Shown here: positions 18,682 to 28,289 of the stretch, one piece after another
Numbering within the stretch: position 1 is the first letter of the stretch
How the letters are laid out: each line of letters begins with the position of its first letter
Position numbers and translations under genes: made by a program
Source: Geomonas oryzisoli
GTDB taxonomy: Bacteria; Desulfobacterota; Desulfuromonadia; Geobacterales; Geobacteraceae
Assembly: GCF_018986915.1 (NCBI RefSeq)
Contig: NZ_CP076723.1
Location: 3,071,501-3,135,500 of the forward strand
Reading direction: 5' to 3'
Length of the DNA stretch: 64,000 bases
The notes under the pieces: model-generated
What the model was told of the DNA's origin: nothing
The model's database searches: none
What the model saw: only the letters and a program-made list of their open reading frames with translations

Positions 18682-19042
18682 AATAGCTCGCTGCCGCGAA
18701 GTCGGACTCCCACACCGTGACCATGTCCACCTTGACCTTCTCCGAACCGAAGATCTTGGTCAGTTCGTGGTAAAGGTAGCGGGCGATGTTTTCGGACGAA
18801 GGTGAGACCTCGGCAAACGGCGCCAGTTCGTTGAGGTATTTGTGGTCCAGCGTCTTCAGGAGATCGTTGGTCTCCCGCTTGAGTATCTTGAAGTCGATGC
18901 CCAAGCCGGCCTTGTCAAGCTCGTTGGTGGTGATGGAAACTTCGACCTTCCAGTTGTGGCCGTGCAGGTTCTCGCAGTCGCCCTGGTAATTGATCAGATT
19001 GTGGGCCGCGGCAAACGCAGTGTGAATGGTGAGACGGAACAT
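18674..19042 (-). CDS. queD: 6-carboxy-5,6,7,8-tetrahydropterin synthase
   Basis: 122 residues from ATG 19042 (GGGAGG 5 nt upstream; the frame extends to 19078 without a better site). Zinc ligands H14, H27 and H29 (AAAHNL, LHGHNW) and the catalytic C23 (GDCENLHGHNW) are all present, as expected for QueD rather than plain PTPS. It makes CPH4 from dihydroneopterin triphosphate in the second step of the queuosine pathway. It overlaps queE by 8 nt. The upstream spacer carries a heptad-type inverted repeat (19086-19172). Confidence 0.93.
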   Translation of the reverse strand: MFRLTIHTAFAAAHNLINYQGDCENLHGHNWKVEVSITTNELDKAGLGIDFKILKRETNDLLKTLDHKYLNELAPFAEVSPSSENIARYLYHELTKIFGSEKVKVDMVTVWESDFAAASYYE

Positions 19043-19085
19043 GCCACCCTCCCTTTTCATTATTTTTGGTCCGGCCAATATATCA

Positions 19086-19172
19086 TGAAAACGGGGTTGA
19101 GGTTAAGGTTAAGGTTGAGGAGAACCGAAAAAAGCGGGTCGTTTTCTCAACCTCGACCTTAACCTCAACCTG
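19086..19172. repeat. Heptad-type inverted repeat (GGTTAAG/GGTTGAG units)
   Basis: The left arm carries successive 7-nt units (GGTTGAG-GTTAAGG-TTAAGGTTGAGG) preceded by GAAAAC. The right arm GTTTTCTCAACCTCGACC then TTAACCTCAACC is its approximate complement, so a long hairpin with heptad register is possible. It sits between the 117-aa membrane protein gene and queD. Confidence 0.65.
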
Positions 19173-19175
19173 CCT

Positions 19176-19529
19176 TTAAATGTTGATGCTCTCTCCCGGC
19201 GGGAGGGCCGGAGGGGGGGGCGTGGTGATCCAGGTGTACGTGAAGACGAAGAAGAGTACGACCAGGGAGAAGAGGAGCACCAGGCTGGGGAAAAGGCGCA
19301 CCCGCGGCTGTCCCACCCCGCTTTGCAGCAGGCCCAGGGCGGCCATCAGCACACCGAAGCCTCCCAGCATGCCGGACAGGAAAAATCCCAGGAAGGTGAG
19401 GCGCGCCTCCCCTTCGATGCCGAGCATGAGCAGGGTGGAGAGCTCGCTATGGAAGAAGGTGGCGACGATCAAGGCGATGATGCCGGCGCAGATGGCTCTG
19501 ATGCCGCGGCGCACCGTGGTTTTACGCAT
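19176..19529 (-). CDS. Small integral membrane protein, 117 aa
   Basis: A hypothetical protein with three or four hydrophobic stretches: about 11-27 (AICAGIIALIVATFF), 44-68 (LTFLGFFLSGMLGGFGVLMA) and 80-100 (LVLLFSLVVLFFVFTYTWIT), plus a short basic N-terminus and a Pro-rich C-terminus (TPPPPALPPGESINI). It is probably in the inner membrane. It is on the same strand as tsaC, 28 nt downstream of it, so likely in that operon. I do not recognise a family and assign no function. Confidence 0.65.
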   Translation of the reverse strand: MRKTTVRRGIRAICAGIIALIVATFFHSELSTLLMLGIEGEARLTFLGFFLSGMLGGFGVLMAALGLLQSGVGQPRVRLFPSLVLLFSLVVLFFVFTYTWITTPPPPALPPGESINI

Positions 19530-19556
19530 GGATGATAACCTCGGGTCGGGACGGCC

Positions 19557-20165
19557 CTATTCGCACCAGCTCACGTCCCCGACGCCCTTTCTGAGCACCT
19601 CGGGACGGTCGCCGATCAGGCTGACCACGGAGCTCACGTCCGCGGAAAGATCGCCTCCGTCCACCACCAGGTCCAGCTGTTTGCCGAGTTCGTGTTCGAC
19701 GGCCCAGGGGTTGCCGATCGGGTCCTCGCCGGAGAGGTTGGCGCTGGTGGTGACGATGGGGGCACCGAGTTCCTTGACGATGGCGAGGCAGATCTCGTTG
19801 TCCGGGATACGGATGCCCACCGTTTTCTGCTTGGTCTGCAACAGGTCCGGCACCACGGTGGCCGCCTCCAAGACGAAGGTGTACGGCCCCGGGAGCAGGC
19901 GGCGCAGCTGTTTGAAGGCGTAGTTGGACACCCGCGCGTAGCGGGCGATCTCGCTCATGTCGGTGCAGATGAAGGAAAAGGGCTTCTTGCGGTCGCGCTG
20001 CTTGATCTGGTAGATCCGCTCGATCCCCTTCTTGCTGAAGATGGAGCAGCCGATGCCGTAGGTGGTGTCGGTGGGGTAGGCCACGACGCCGCCGTTTTTC
20101 AGGATCTCGACCACCTTGGCGATCAGGCGCGGTTGCGGATTGTCGGGGTTGATCTCAAGCAGCAT
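19557..20165 (-). CDS. tsaC: L-threonylcarbamoyladenylate synthase (YrdC/Sua5 type)
   Basis: 202 residues with the YrdC-domain core: GVVAYPTDTTYGIGCSIF near the N-terminus, KQRDRKKPFSFICTDMSE, PGPYTFVLEA and TSANLSGEDPIGN with the nucleotide-binding loop. It forms threonylcarbamoyl-AMP from Thr, bicarbonate and ATP, the first step of tRNA t6A37 synthesis. The length matches the short YwlC/TsaC form without a Sua5 C-terminal domain. It starts 2 nt after the aminopeptidase stop, which implies one transcript. Confidence 0.9.
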   Translation of the reverse strand: MLLEINPDNPQPRLIAKVVEILKNGGVVAYPTDTTYGIGCSIFSKKGIERIYQIKQRDRKKPFSFICTDMSEIARYARVSNYAFKQLRRLLPGPYTFVLEAATVVPDLLQTKQKTVGIRIPDNEICLAIVKELGAPIVTTSANLSGEDPIGNPWAVEHELGKQLDLVVDGGDLSADVSSVVSLIGDRPEVLRKGVGDVSWCE

Positions 20166-20167
20166 GG

Positions 20168-21271
20168 CTAGTCACCGGGGTTGAGTCCCAGAAGCGGCTC
20201 GTGCACGAAGCGGCCGTCCTTCTGGATCAGGATGTCGTCGAACCACAACTCGCCGTCGCCAGCGAGGATCTTCACCATGTCCCAGTGCACGGCGGAGCGG
20301 TTGCCGTTGTCGCACTCGTCGTAGGCCTGGCCCGGGGTGAAGTGGATCGAGCCGAAGATCTTCTCGTCGAAGAGAATGTTGCGCATCGGCACCCGGATGT
20401 TGGGGTTCACGCCGATGGCGAACTCGCCCACGTAGCGCGCCCCCTCGTCGGTGTCGAGGATGCGGTTCAGCTCCGCGTCCATACCGGGCGAGGTCGCCTT
20501 CACGATGCGCCCCTTCTCGAACTCGAGGCGGATGTTGTTGAATTCCTTACCCTGGTACACCGTCGGGCAGTTGTAGGTGATGTACCCCTCCACCGAGTCG
20601 CGTACCGGCGCGGTGAAGACCTCGCCGTCCGGGATGTTCAGGCGCCCGTCGCACTTGATGCCGGGGAGCCCCTTGATGCTGAAGGAGAGGTCCGTGTCCG
20701 AGGCCTTGATGCGGACCCGGTCGGCGGCGTCGACGCAGGCTTTCAGCGCGTCCTGCTTCTTCGACTCCTCCTCCCAGTCCATGCAGCAGGCGGCGAAGAG
20801 GTAATCCTCGTACTCATCCAGGCTCATGCGCGCTTCCTGTGCGGCGCCGTGGGTCGGGTAGCGGGTCACCACCCAGCGGGTCCCCTTGACGCGCTGGTCG
20901 ATGATGGGGCGCACGACCTTGGACCAGGCGATCATGCTCTTCTGGTTGGCCTTGGCCATCACCATGGAGTTGTCCGCAGCGGAGAGGCCGAAGTAGACGT
21001 CCACCTGCTTCATGAAATCGAGCTTGTGCTGCGGGAAATAGGCGAGCTGATCGGCGCTGGCGAGGTTGTAGAAGTAGCGGCCGATGTCAGGGATGCTGAA
21101 CTCGTACTCGACGTACTTGGCACCCTTCTCCAGGCACAGGGCGTAGAGTTCCTTCACCAGCGGCGCCCCTTCCAGGCCGGCGCAGGAGATGAGCACCACG
21201 TCGCCCGGCTGCACGCGGGCCGAGTAGTTGACCAGGACTTCGGCGAATTGTCTGACGCGAGGATCTTTCAT
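20168..21271 (-). CDS. M29-family aminopeptidase
   Basis: 367 residues from ATG 21271 (AAGGGGG 7 nt upstream). It begins MKDPRVRQFAEVLVNYSARV and continues QPGDVVLISCAG, the AmpS/aminopeptidase T N-terminal pattern. C-terminal metal-site segments are seen: GEFAIGVNPNI, GSIHFTPGQAYDECDNGNRS and AVHWDMVKIL. Such enzymes are cytoplasmic, cobalt- or zinc-dependent and release N-terminal residues from peptides. The frame stays open 54 nt further upstream, but that part lacks family similarity. It is followed at once by tsaC. Upstream lies a family A repeat. Confidence 0.88.
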   Translation of the reverse strand: MKDPRVRQFAEVLVNYSARVQPGDVVLISCAGLEGAPLVKELYALCLEKGAKYVEYEFSIPDIGRYFYNLASADQLAYFPQHKLDFMKQVDVYFGLSAADNSMVMAKANQKSMIAWSKVVRPIIDQRVKGTRWVVTRYPTHGAAQEARMSLDEYEDYLFAACCMDWEEESKKQDALKACVDAADRVRIKASDTDLSFSIKGLPGIKCDGRLNIPDGEVFTAPVRDSVEGYITYNCPTVYQGKEFNNIRLEFEKGRIVKATSPGMDAELNRILDTDEGARYVGEFAIGVNPNIRVPMRNILFDEKIFGSIHFTPGQAYDECDNGNRSAVHWDMVKILAGDGELWFDDILIQKDGRFVHEPLLGLNPGD

Positions 21272-21373
21272 ATGCGTGCCCCCTTCTGGAGTTTTCAGTG
21301 TGGGTACCGCCGCTTCAGCTGCCATGACGTCCCCGCCCCCGCCTGCGGACCATAGCCCTACGGTGGGCGAAGG

Positions 21374-21458
21374 CCCGGAGGGGGAGGGACAGGGAGGGGG
21401 CTTCTGATCTTGGGGTTTAGGAGCATCCCCCCTCCCGACCTCCCCCCTCCGGGGGAGG
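21374..21458. repeat. Family A palindromic repeat, copy 1
   Basis: The left arm is CCCGGAGGGGGAGGGACAGG continuing GAGGGGG; after about 28 nt the right arm CCCCCCTCCCGACCTCCCC continues CCTCCGGGGGAGG. The same arrangement occurs at 28189-28269 and 42203-42282. The arms could form a long GC stem. Confidence 0.8.
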
Positions 21459-21509
21459 AGCGTGGACCGGGTGTCATTCTTAATCTCAATCTTTGTCTTA
21501 ATCTCGCCT

Positions 21510-21950
21510 TTACCTGCCTGTATGCCCGAACCCGCCCGCGCCGCGCTCGGTCTCGCCCAGCTCGTCCACCTCGATGAACTCGGCGCGTTCGCAGCGGGCG
21601 AAGACCATCTGGGCGATGCGCTCGCCGTCTTTGATGGCGAAAGGCTCGTTGCCGTGGTTGATCACGATGACGCCGATCTCGCCGCGGTAGTCGGCGTCGA
21701 TGGTGCCCGGAGAGTTGACCAGCGCGATGCCGTGCCGAAGCGCGAGCCCGCTCCTGGGCCGCACCTGCGCCTCGAAGCCGGGGGGAATCTCGACGGAAAG
21801 CCCGGTGGGGACCAGGGCCCGCTCGCCTGGATGCAGCACGAAATCCTCCTCGAGCGCGGCATGCAGGTCGACACCCGCCGCCTGCTCGGTCATGTAGCAG
21901 GGAAGAGGTGTTGACCGCAGGCGCTTTATCCGTATCGGGGTCGTTTTCAT
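21510..21950 (-). CDS. dut: dUTP diphosphatase
   Basis: 146 residues with all five trimeric dUTPase motifs in order: AAGVDLHA (I), [12 protein letters not shown] (II), [20 protein letters not shown] (III), [11 protein letters not shown] (IV) and the C-terminal P-loop-like [12 protein letters not shown] (V). It hydrolyses dUTP to dUMP, keeping uracil out of DNA and feeding thymidylate synthesis. Its ATG overlaps the stop of the upstream M16 protease gene (TGATG), so translation is coupled. Confidence 0.95.
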   Translation of the reverse strand: MKTTPIRIKRLRSTPLPCYMTEQAAGVDLHAALEEDFVLHPGERALVPTGLSVEIPPGFEAQVRPRSGLALRHGIALVNSPGTIDADYRGEIGVIVINHGNEPFAIKDGERIAQMVFARCERAEFIEVDELGETERGAGGFGHTGR

Positions 21951-23206
21951 CAGACGTTGATGTCGGAGTTCGTAAAGGCGGGCGTGCCGATCCGGCCCAG
22001 CATGACCAGGGTCAGCGCGTCGTTGTCCAGGATCTCGTTGGCGAGTTGCTGGATGCTCTCGGAGGTGACGTGGTCGAACCCGTCCATGATCTCGGAAAGC
22101 GGCAGCGGGGTGCCGAAGTAGATCTCGTTTTTGGCCAGGCGGGACATCCTGTTGTCGCTGGATTCCAGCGACAGGAGCAGGTTCCCCTTCAGTTGCTCGC
22201 GGGCCGCCTCGAGCTGGTCGGCGGGGACGGGCTCGCGCTTGAAGCGCCCGATCTCGCGCAGCATGATCTCGAGGAGTTCCTTGGCGTTTTCCGGGCTGGC
22301 GCCTGCGTAGACTACCAGGGAACCGGCATCGGCATGGGAGGCGATGTAGGAGTAGACGGAGTAGGCAAGGCCGCTCTTCTCACGCACTTCCTGGAACAGA
22401 CGCGAGCTCATGGAGCCGCCCAGGATGGCGTTCATGATGAAGGCGTCGTAGCGCTGCGGGTGGCTCTGCTGCACCCCCTTGAGCCCCAGGCAGACGTGGA
22501 TCTGTTCCAGGTCCTTCTCGACCAGCTCGATGCGGCGCTCGTACACCGGCGGCACCGACACGGACCTGCCGTGGCCGGGGGCCACGCCCTGCAGGTACTC
22601 CTCCAAAAGGGCGGTGAGCTTTTCGTGGGTTACGTTGCCTGCGGCGGTGACGATGATGTCGTCGGCGCGGTACATCTGATCCTTGTAGGCGATGATGGCA
22701 TCGCGGGAGAGACCGGTGACGCTCTCGGCGTCGCCCAGGATGGACATCCCCAGCGGGTGCCCCTTCCAGAAGTGCTGGTGGAACAGGTCGTGGATCAGGT
22801 CGTCCGGGGTGTCCTCCATCATGTTGATCTCCTGGAGCACCACGCGGCGTTCCTTTTCGATCTCTTCGCTGTCGAAGGTGGAATGGAGGAAGATGTCGGT
22901 CAGAAGGTCGACCGCACGGGGGAGGAACTTGTCCAGCACCTTGGCGTAGTAGCAGACGTACTCGCGGCTGGTGAAGGCGTTCAGGACGCCGCCAACGGAG
23001 TCGATTTCGCGGGCGATATCCAATGAAGAACGACGTGCGGTGCCTTTAAAGAGGAGGTGTTCGATGAAATGGGCGACGCCGTTCGACTCCCGCCTTTCGT
23101 GGCGGGAGCCGTTGGCGACCCAAATTCCGATGGAAACCGAGCTGGCATACGGAATCCGCTCGGTGATGACGCGGATTCCGTTATTTAGGGTGGTCTTTTT
23201 AATCAT
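21950..23206 (-). CDS. M16-family zinc protease (processing-peptidase type)
   Basis: 418 residues. The inverted zinc motif HFIEH (H46, E49, H50) is followed by GTARRS and the downstream glutamate in [16 protein letters not shown], so this is the catalytic-type subunit. The C-terminal half has the typical [20 protein letters not shown] segment (Arg/Tyr substrate loop). It resembles bacterial homologues of the mitochondrial processing peptidase beta subunit such as YmxG. It follows pnp with a 53-nt gap on the same strand and overlaps dut by one base at its 3' end. The pnp-M16-dut order is common in related bacteria. Confidence 0.9.
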   Translation of the reverse strand: MIKKTTLNNGIRVITERIPYASSVSIGIWVANGSRHERRESNGVAHFIEHLLFKGTARRSSLDIAREIDSVGGVLNAFTSREYVCYYAKVLDKFLPRAVDLLTDIFLHSTFDSEEIEKERRVVLQEINMMEDTPDDLIHDLFHQHFWKGHPLGMSILGDAESVTGLSRDAIIAYKDQMYRADDIIVTAAGNVTHEKLTALLEEYLQGVAPGHGRSVSVPPVYERRIELVEKDLEQIHVCLGLKGVQQSHPQRYDAFIMNAILGGSMSSRLFQEVREKSGLAYSVYSYIASHADAGSLVVYAGASPENAKELLEIMLREIGRFKREPVPADQLEAAREQLKGNLLLSLESSDNRMSRLAKNEIYFGTPLPLSEIMDGFDHVTSESIQQLANEILDNDALTLVMLGRIGTPAFTNSDINV

Positions 23207-23259
23207 GGCTAGAACTATACCGGGAAACCCATGAATTGCCAGTTTTCACATGAGAGAAA

Positions 23260-25350
23260 TTATTCGGTGAAGGTCTGGCCCAGGGCCTCTTTGCGGGACA
23301 GCTTGATCTTGCCCTGCTTGTCGATGCCGATGCACTTCACCAGCACCTTGTCGCCTTCTTTCAGGATGTCGCTCACGTTCTTCACACGCTCGGTGTCGAG
23401 CTCGGAAACGTGCACCAGGCCGTCGGTGCCCGGGAAGATCTCGACGAATGCGCCGAACTCCATGATCTTCTTGACGGTACCCATGTAGAGCTTGCCTTCT
23501 TCGGCCTCTGCGGTCAGGTTGCGGATCATCTTGATGGCGAGGTCGCAGGCTTCCTTGTTGTTGGAAGCGATGTTGATCTTGCCGGTATCCTCGATGTCGA
23601 TGGCAACGCCGGTTGCCTCGGTGACGCTGCGGATGTTCTTGCCGCCGCTACCGATGACGTCGCGGATCTTGTCGACTTTGACCCAGATGGTGGTGATACG
23701 CGGAGCGAAGGCGGAGAGGTCGCCGCGGGCGGTGGAGAGCGACTTGGCCATCTCGCCCAGGATGTGCACGCGGCCGGCTTTCGCCTGTGCCAGTGCAGCA
23801 CCCATGATCTCGCGGGTCACGCCGCCGATCTTGATGTCCATCTGCAGCGCGGTGACGCCTTCAGCGGTACCGGCCACTTTGAAGTCCATGTCGCCCAGGT
23901 GGTCTTCGTCGCCCAGGATGTCGGAGAGGATGGCGTAGTCGTCACCTTCCTTGATGAGGCCCATGGCGATACCGGCGACCGGTGCCTTGATCGGGATACC
24001 GGCGTCCATCATGGACAGCGAGCCGCCGCAGACGGTAGCCATCGAGGAGGAGCCGTTGCTCTCGGTGATGTCGGAGACGATGCGGATGGTGTAGGGGAAG
24101 TCGTCGTGCTTCGGAAGCACCTGCTGCAGAGCGCGCTCGGCCAGCATGCCGTGGCCGATTTCGCGGCGGCCCGGGGCGAGGCGGAAGCTGGTCTCACCGA
24201 CGGAGTACGGCGGGAAGTTGTAGTGCAGGAGGAATTTCTTCCTGGAATCGCCGTAGAGCGAATCGATGCGCTGCTCGTCGACCGAGGTGCCCAGGGTGGC
24301 AGCCACGATGGACTGGGTCTCGCCGCGGGTGAACAGGGCAGAACCGTGCGCGCGCGGCAGGAAGCCTACCTCGGTGCTGATGGTACGGATGGTCTTGGTA
24401 TCGCGGCCGTCGATCCTGGAGCCGTCCTTGATGATGTGCTCGCGCACCAGGTCGTACTCGAGTTCTTCGATGAATGCCTTGACCTCTTTCTCGGAGCCTT
24501 CGAACTCACCTGCCAGAGCCGCCACGGTCTTCTCGGTGATGGCGTCGATGGCGTCGTGGCGCTCGCCCTTGGCCTTGATGCGCACGGCCGCTTTCATCTC
24601 TTCTTTGGCGAGAGCGTCAACCCGTGCCTTCAGCTCGGTGTTCACCACCGGGGCAGGGATGTCGCGCTTGACCGGCTGCACTTTGGCAACCAGCTCTTCC
24701 TGTGCGGCCAGGATGCCCTGGACGGCTTCCTTGCCGAAGAAGATCGCTTCGAGGAGGTCGTCCTCGGAGACTTCGGAGGCGCTGCCTTCTACCATCAAGA
24801 TGGCGTCCTTGGAAGCGGCGATCACGATCTCCATGTCGCTCTTCTCTTCCTGCTCGGCAGTCGGGTTGGCGACGAACTGGCCGTCCACGCGCGCCACTTT
24901 CACGCCTGCGATCGGGCCGGCGAAGGGCACGTCGGAAACCATGAGGGCAGCGGAAGCGCCGATCATGGCCAGGATGCCGGGATCGTGGTCCTTGTCAGCC
25001 GACATGACGGTAGCCATGACCTGGGTGTCGTTCAGGAAGCCTTCCGGGAACAGCGGGCGGATCGGGCGGTCGATGAGACGGCTGGTGAGGGTTTCGTTGT
25101 CGGAGGGACGACCTTCGCGCTTGAAGAAGGAGCCGGGGATACGGCCGCCTGCGTAGGCTTTCTCCTGGTAGTTGACGGTCAGCGGGAAGAAGCCCTGCCC
25201 TTCCTTGGCCGATTTCATGGCGACGGCGGTGACGAGCACCATGGTGTCGCCGCTTTTGATCATGACCGCGCCGCTTGCCTGCTTGGCGATCTTGCCTGTT
25301 TCGATAGTGATAGTTTTGCCACAGCACTCTGCTTGGACAGTGTGTACCAT
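23260..25350 (-). CDS. pnp: Polynucleotide phosphorylase
   Basis: 696 residues from ATG 25350 (GGAGG 8 nt upstream; the open frame to 25470 is not coding). Two RNase PH-like domains (about 5-215 and 310-540) include [20 protein letters not shown] and [18 protein letters not shown] domain (about 550-610; [20 protein letters not shown]) and an S1 domain (about 618-690; [20 protein letters not shown]) follow. It catalyses 3'-5' phosphorolytic RNA degradation and polymerisation and is a degradosome-type enzyme. It follows rpsO, as in many bacteria; the spacer holds two hairpins that may set the rpsO/pnp transcript ends. Confidence 0.96.
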   Translation of the reverse strand: MVHTVQAECCGKTITIETGKIAKQASGAVMIKSGDTMVLVTAVAMKSAKEGQGFFPLTVNYQEKAYAGGRIPGSFFKREGRPSDNETLTSRLIDRPIRPLFPEGFLNDTQVMATVMSADKDHDPGILAMIGASAALMVSDVPFAGPIAGVKVARVDGQFVANPTAEQEEKSDMEIVIAASKDAILMVEGSASEVSEDDLLEAIFFGKEAVQGILAAQEELVAKVQPVKRDIPAPVVNTELKARVDALAKEEMKAAVRIKAKGERHDAIDAITEKTVAALAGEFEGSEKEVKAFIEELEYDLVREHIIKDGSRIDGRDTKTIRTISTEVGFLPRAHGSALFTRGETQSIVAATLGTSVDEQRIDSLYGDSRKKFLLHYNFPPYSVGETSFRLAPGRREIGHGMLAERALQQVLPKHDDFPYTIRIVSDITESNGSSSMATVCGGSLSMMDAGIPIKAPVAGIAMGLIKEGDDYAILSDILGDEDHLGDMDFKVAGTAEGVTALQMDIKIGGVTREIMGAALAQAKAGRVHILGEMAKSLSTARGDLSAFAPRITTIWVKVDKIRDVIGSGGKNIRSVTEATGVAIDIEDTGKINIASNNKEACDLAIKMIRNLTAEAEEGKLYMGTVKKIMEFGAFVEIFPGTDGLVHVSELDTERVKNVSDILKEGDKVLVKCIGIDKQGKIKLSRKEALGQTFTE

Positions 25351-25460
25351 TGTTACGGCCTCCATTAGGGTGTTTCGGTTGGTGTTGGGGCCGCCGAGAA
25401 AAGCGCCATGCGGGCGTAACAGTGCGCCGCAGGGCAGTTTTATCCACGCCCCCAACAAGA

Positions 25461-25479
25461 AAAAGGGCACGAGGCCCTT
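25461..25479 (-). terminator. Hairpin with terminator form in the rpsO-pnp spacer
   Basis: On the minus strand AAGGGC (25479-25474) pairs with GCCCTT (25468-25463) across 5 nt, followed by TTCTTG. It may be a second terminator after rpsO or an RNase-processing site ahead of pnp. Confidence 0.5.
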
Positions 25480-25495
25480 ACATGATGAAAAAGAG

Positions 25496-25534
25496 GAAAG
25501 GCAATATACCCGGGGAGGTATACTGCCTTTTCTT
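25496..25534 (-). terminator. Terminator/processing hairpin just after rpsO
   Basis: AAAAGGCAGTATACC pairs with GGTATATTGCCTTT (one G-T pair) across a 6-nt C-rich loop on the minus strand, followed by CCTCTTTTTC. It lies directly at the rpsO stop codon, the classical place of the rpsO terminator. Confidence 0.65.
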
Positions 25535-25799
25535 ACCTTCTGATGCCGAGTTTAGCGATGATCGCTTTGTACCTTTCGACGTCTTTCTTCTTCAGGTAGT
25601 CAAGCAGACCCCTTCTCTGACCGACGATCTTCAGCAGACCGCGACGGCTGTGATGATCCTTCTTGTGAGTCTTGAAGTGCTCAGTCAGATAAGTGATACG
25701 CTCCGAAAGAATTGCAATCTGCACTTCCGGCGAACCCGTGTCGGAATCGTGCAGCTTATGAGCTGTGATGATTTCCTGCTTCTTTTCCGTTTGCAGCAT
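25533..25799 (-). CDS. rpsO: 30S ribosomal protein S15
   Basis: 88 residues, exactly the family length. The conserved core is present: [36 protein letters not shown] and [17 protein letters not shown]. It binds the 16S rRNA central domain as a primary assembly protein. It lies between truB and pnp, the widespread truB-rpsO-pnp order, with 128 nt upstream in which an S15 autoregulatory leader could lie (not demonstrable here). Confidence 0.97.
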   Translation of the reverse strand: MLQTEKKQEIITAHKLHDSDTGSPEVQIAILSERITYLTEHFKTHKKDHHSRRGLLKIVGQRRGLLDYLKKKDVERYKAIIAKLGIRR

Positions 25800-25927
25800 G
25801 TGGTTACACCCCCTTCCGCTTCCTAGTTATTTTGCTTATTTATGCCTACCCGCTGAGATTGCTCCCGCGGTTTAGATCAAGACCTTTAACTCTTATCACA
25901 AAAGCAAGTACGTGTAAAGAAGGAATA

Positions 25928-26815
25928 CTAATTGAATACGCGTGCCAGGCGCAGCCCTTTGAGCTTGTCGTACTCCGCTACTGCCGCAAAGCGCTCCCCC
26001 AGATAGAGTCGCACCTGCTCCCCCTGTGCAAAATCTCCGGGAGGTTCAACGAATTCATGAGGCTTGGGCACCACGCCGTTCAAGACCTTCCTCCCGCCCG
26101 CCTCGGTGAGCGCCAACGCCCTCAGGTGGTCGAGTGCCCGGTCCAGCGGCATGAGCAGCGCCTCCTGGTCGGCGCCCCCGGCCAGCGCCTCGATGCTGAT
26201 GGCGTCGGCCTCGCGGAAGAGCCCGCTCCTCGTGCGCCGCAACTCCAAGAGATGGGCGCCGCAGCCGAGCGCCTCGCCGATGTCGCAGGCGAGCGTCCTG
26301 ACGTAGGTGCCGCGCGAGCAGCGCACGGTGAAGCAGGCTTCGGGAAGACGGATCCATTCGAAGGTGAGCGACTGGATCTCCACCTCGCGCTCCTCGCGCT
26401 CCACCTCGATCCCTTTCCTGGCCAGCTTGTACAGCGGCACCCCGCCCTGCTTGATGGCGGAAAACATGGGAGGCAGCTGCTTCTGGAGCCCGAGAAACTG
26501 CGGCACCAGCCGTTCCAGGTCCTCGGCCGTCAGGTGCGACCACTCCCGCTCGGAGATTACCGCTCCGGTCAGGTCCTGGGTGTCGGTGGCGATGCCCAGC
26601 CGCAGCACGGCCCGGTACTCCTTCTCCGACTCGTCCAGGAACTGGATCGCCTTAGTCCCCTCCCCCACCGCGACCGGCAACACGCCGGTGGCAAAGGGAT
26701 CCAGGGTCCCGGTGTGCCCGACCTTCTTCTGATTGATGGCGCGACGGACCTTGGACACGATGTCATGCGAGGTGACACCGGCCGGCTTGTCGATCACGAA
26801 AAAGCCGTTCAGCAT
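25928..26815 (-). CDS. truB: tRNA pseudouridine(55) synthase
   Basis: 295 residues. The start MLNGFFVIDKPAGVTSHDIV and catalytic motif GHTGTLDPFATGVLPVAVG (Asp39) are diagnostic of TruB. Later CSRGTYVRTLACDIGEALG is the family motif III. The C-terminus (about 235-295) is a PUA-like extension. It makes pseudouridine 55 in the T-loop of tRNAs. Its ATG overlaps the last base of the nrnA stop (TGATG), so it is translationally coupled within the rimP-nusA-infB-rbfA operon. Confidence 0.95.
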   Translation of the reverse strand: MLNGFFVIDKPAGVTSHDIVSKVRRAINQKKVGHTGTLDPFATGVLPVAVGEGTKAIQFLDESEKEYRAVLRLGIATDTQDLTGAVISEREWSHLTAEDLERLVPQFLGLQKQLPPMFSAIKQGGVPLYKLARKGIEVEREEREVEIQSLTFEWIRLPEACFTVRCSRGTYVRTLACDIGEALGCGAHLLELRRTRSGLFREADAISIEALAGGADQEALLMPLDRALDHLRALALTEAGGRKVLNGVVPKPHEFVEPPGDFAQGEQVRLYLGERFAAVAEYDKLKGLRLARVFN

Positions 26816-27783
26816 CAGCGCATCTGCTCCAGTCGGTCGAAGACCTGCGCCTTGACCTCGGCGAGCGTGCCGCGCACCATGCAGCCGGCGGCGTTGTGGT
26901 GCCCGCCGCCGCCGAAGGAGGCGGAGACGGCAGAGACGTCGACCTTACCCTTGGACCGGAAGCCGACCTTGAAGGTCCCCTCGTCGACCTGGCGGAAAAA
27001 GAGCGCCACCTGCACCCCCTTGATGGAGCGGGGGTAGTTGATGAAGCGGTCGGTGTCCTGGGCGGTGGCGCCGGTCTTTTGGTACATGTCCAGGGTCACG
27101 GTGACCGAGGCATACTCGCCGGACGGGGAGACGGTCAGGTCGGACAGCGCCAGTGCGAGGAGCGCGATCCTCTGCAGCGGCTCGCTCTCGTAGAGGTTCT
27201 CGTTGACGCTCCAGGCGTTCACCCCCTTGCCGATCATCTCGCCGGCTATGGCGAAGGACTCGGGGTCGGAGTTGGAATAGTGGAAGCTCCCGGTGTCGGA
27301 GAGGATGGCTGTGTAGATGCAGAGCGCGGTCGGGTAATCGACCTCGTCACCGGCAGCCCGGATGACCCTGTAGATGAGGGCCGCAGTGGCGCTCGCCTTG
27401 GGGTCGATCAGGTTACAGACGCCGAAGTTCTCGCACCCCAGGTGATGATCGATGTTGATGTAGCGGCCTACCCGCTTGTTCTCGGTGACCGCCTTGCCGG
27501 CGCGCCGGAACTCGCCCACGTCCAGCACGAAGCAGACGTCGAAGTCGCGGTCAGGCATCTCGCCGTAGACCTGCTCGGCCATGGGGAGGAAGGAGCAGTT
27601 ATCGGGGACCGGGTCGCTCAGGTAGACGGTGACGTCCTTGCCGCGCGCGGTGAGGTAATTGGCCAACGCGAGGGAGGAACCGACCGCGTCGGGGTCGGGG
27701 CTCTCGTGGCTGGTGATAAGAAAGCTGTTTGCCTGCTCGATCTCCGCAACTATCCGTTTAATCTCAGCTGTCGTCGCCGTCAT
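26815..27783 (-). CDS. nrnA: Bifunctional oligoribonuclease/PAP phosphatase, DHH family
   Basis: 322 residues from ATG 27783 (a TTG at 27795 is less likely). DHH phosphoesterase motifs: SHESPDPDAVGSSLAL (I), FVLDVGEF (II), NIDHHLGCENFG (III, the DHH) and the DHHA1 C-terminal GGGGHHNAAGC. NrnA degrades nanoRNA and dephosphorylates 3'-phosphoadenosine 5'-phosphate. It overlaps the 3' end of rbfA by 20 nt. It sits between rbfA and truB, the usual position in Gram-positive and deltaproteobacterial operons, supporting orthology. Confidence 0.93.
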   Translation of the reverse strand: MTATTAEIKRIVAEIEQANSFLITSHESPDPDAVGSSLALANYLTARGKDVTVYLSDPVPDNCSFLPMAEQVYGEMPDRDFDVCFVLDVGEFRRAGKAVTENKRVGRYINIDHHLGCENFGVCNLIDPKASATAALIYRVIRAAGDEVDYPTALCIYTAILSDTGSFHYSNSDPESFAIAGEMIGKGVNAWSVNENLYESEPLQRIALLALALSDLTVSPSGEYASVTVTLDMYQKTGATAQDTDRFINYPRSIKGVQVALFFRQVDEGTFKVGFRSKGKVDVSAVSASFGGGGHHNAAGCMVRGTLAEVKAQVFDRLEQMR

Positions 27784-28123
27784 CCGTAGCCCCAATCTCC
27801 TTCAGAATCGATTCGATATGCTGGCCGTAATCTAACGAGGTGTCGTACTTGAAGATCACCTCGGGGGTGAAACGCAACTTGAGGGCCTGGCCGATCTCTT
27901 TACGGATGTAGCCCTTGGCGGAGTTGAGGCCCGCCTCGGAGTTCTTCTTGGCGGCGTCGTCACCGTGAACGGTGAAGTAGACGGTCGCCTGTCTCAGGTC
28001 GGGAGTCAGCTTGACGCCGGTAATGGTGAGGAAACCAATGCGGGGGTCCTTGAGACCCTTTATCAGGAGTTCCGAGATGATCTTGTGGATCTCTTCGGCA
28101 ACCTTGTCGGAACGCTTTACCAT
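27764..28123 (-). CDS. rbfA: Ribosome-binding factor A
   Basis: 119 residues with a type II KH fold: RSDKVAEEIHKIISELLIKG, LKDPRIGFLTITGVKLTPDL, ATVYFTVHG and KEIGQALKLRFTPEVIFKYD. It aids late 30S maturation and cold adaptation by binding 16S rRNA near helix 1. It overlaps nrnA by 20 nt. The 232-nt spacer from infB is unusually long for this operon and contains a family A repeat plus a 12-bp GC stem. Confidence 0.94.
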   Translation of the reverse strand: MVKRSDKVAEEIHKIISELLIKGLKDPRIGFLTITGVKLTPDLRQATVYFTVHGDDAAKKNSEAGLNSAKGYIRKEIGQALKLRFTPEVIFKYDTSLDYGQHIESILKEIGATDDGDDS

Positions 28124-28188
28124 GATCTTTCTCTCTTGTGTGTATCCCGGCCCTTCTTACAAGTACGGGGTTGCTTACAGGTCCCCGC

Positions 28189-28269
28189 CCCCGGAGGGGG
28201 AGGGTCAGGGAGGGGGATGTTTACTGGTAACTGCAGCCCCCCTCCCGGCCTCCCCCCTCCGGGTGGAGG
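28189..28269. repeat. Family A palindromic repeat, copy 2 (inside the infB-rbfA spacer)
   Basis: The arms CCCGGAGGGGGAGGGTCAGG and CCCCCCTCCCGGCCTCCCCC correspond unit by unit to the copies at 21374 and 42203; the central 25 nt differ. It lies within the putative infB-rbfA transcript. Confidence 0.8.
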
Positions 28270-28289
28270 AGCTGAGGCGAAAACGATAA

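Noticed and set aside
23410-25368. A 652-codon plus-strand frame over pnp
   Set aside because: It is the shadow of pnp; no domain or ribosome site is visible.
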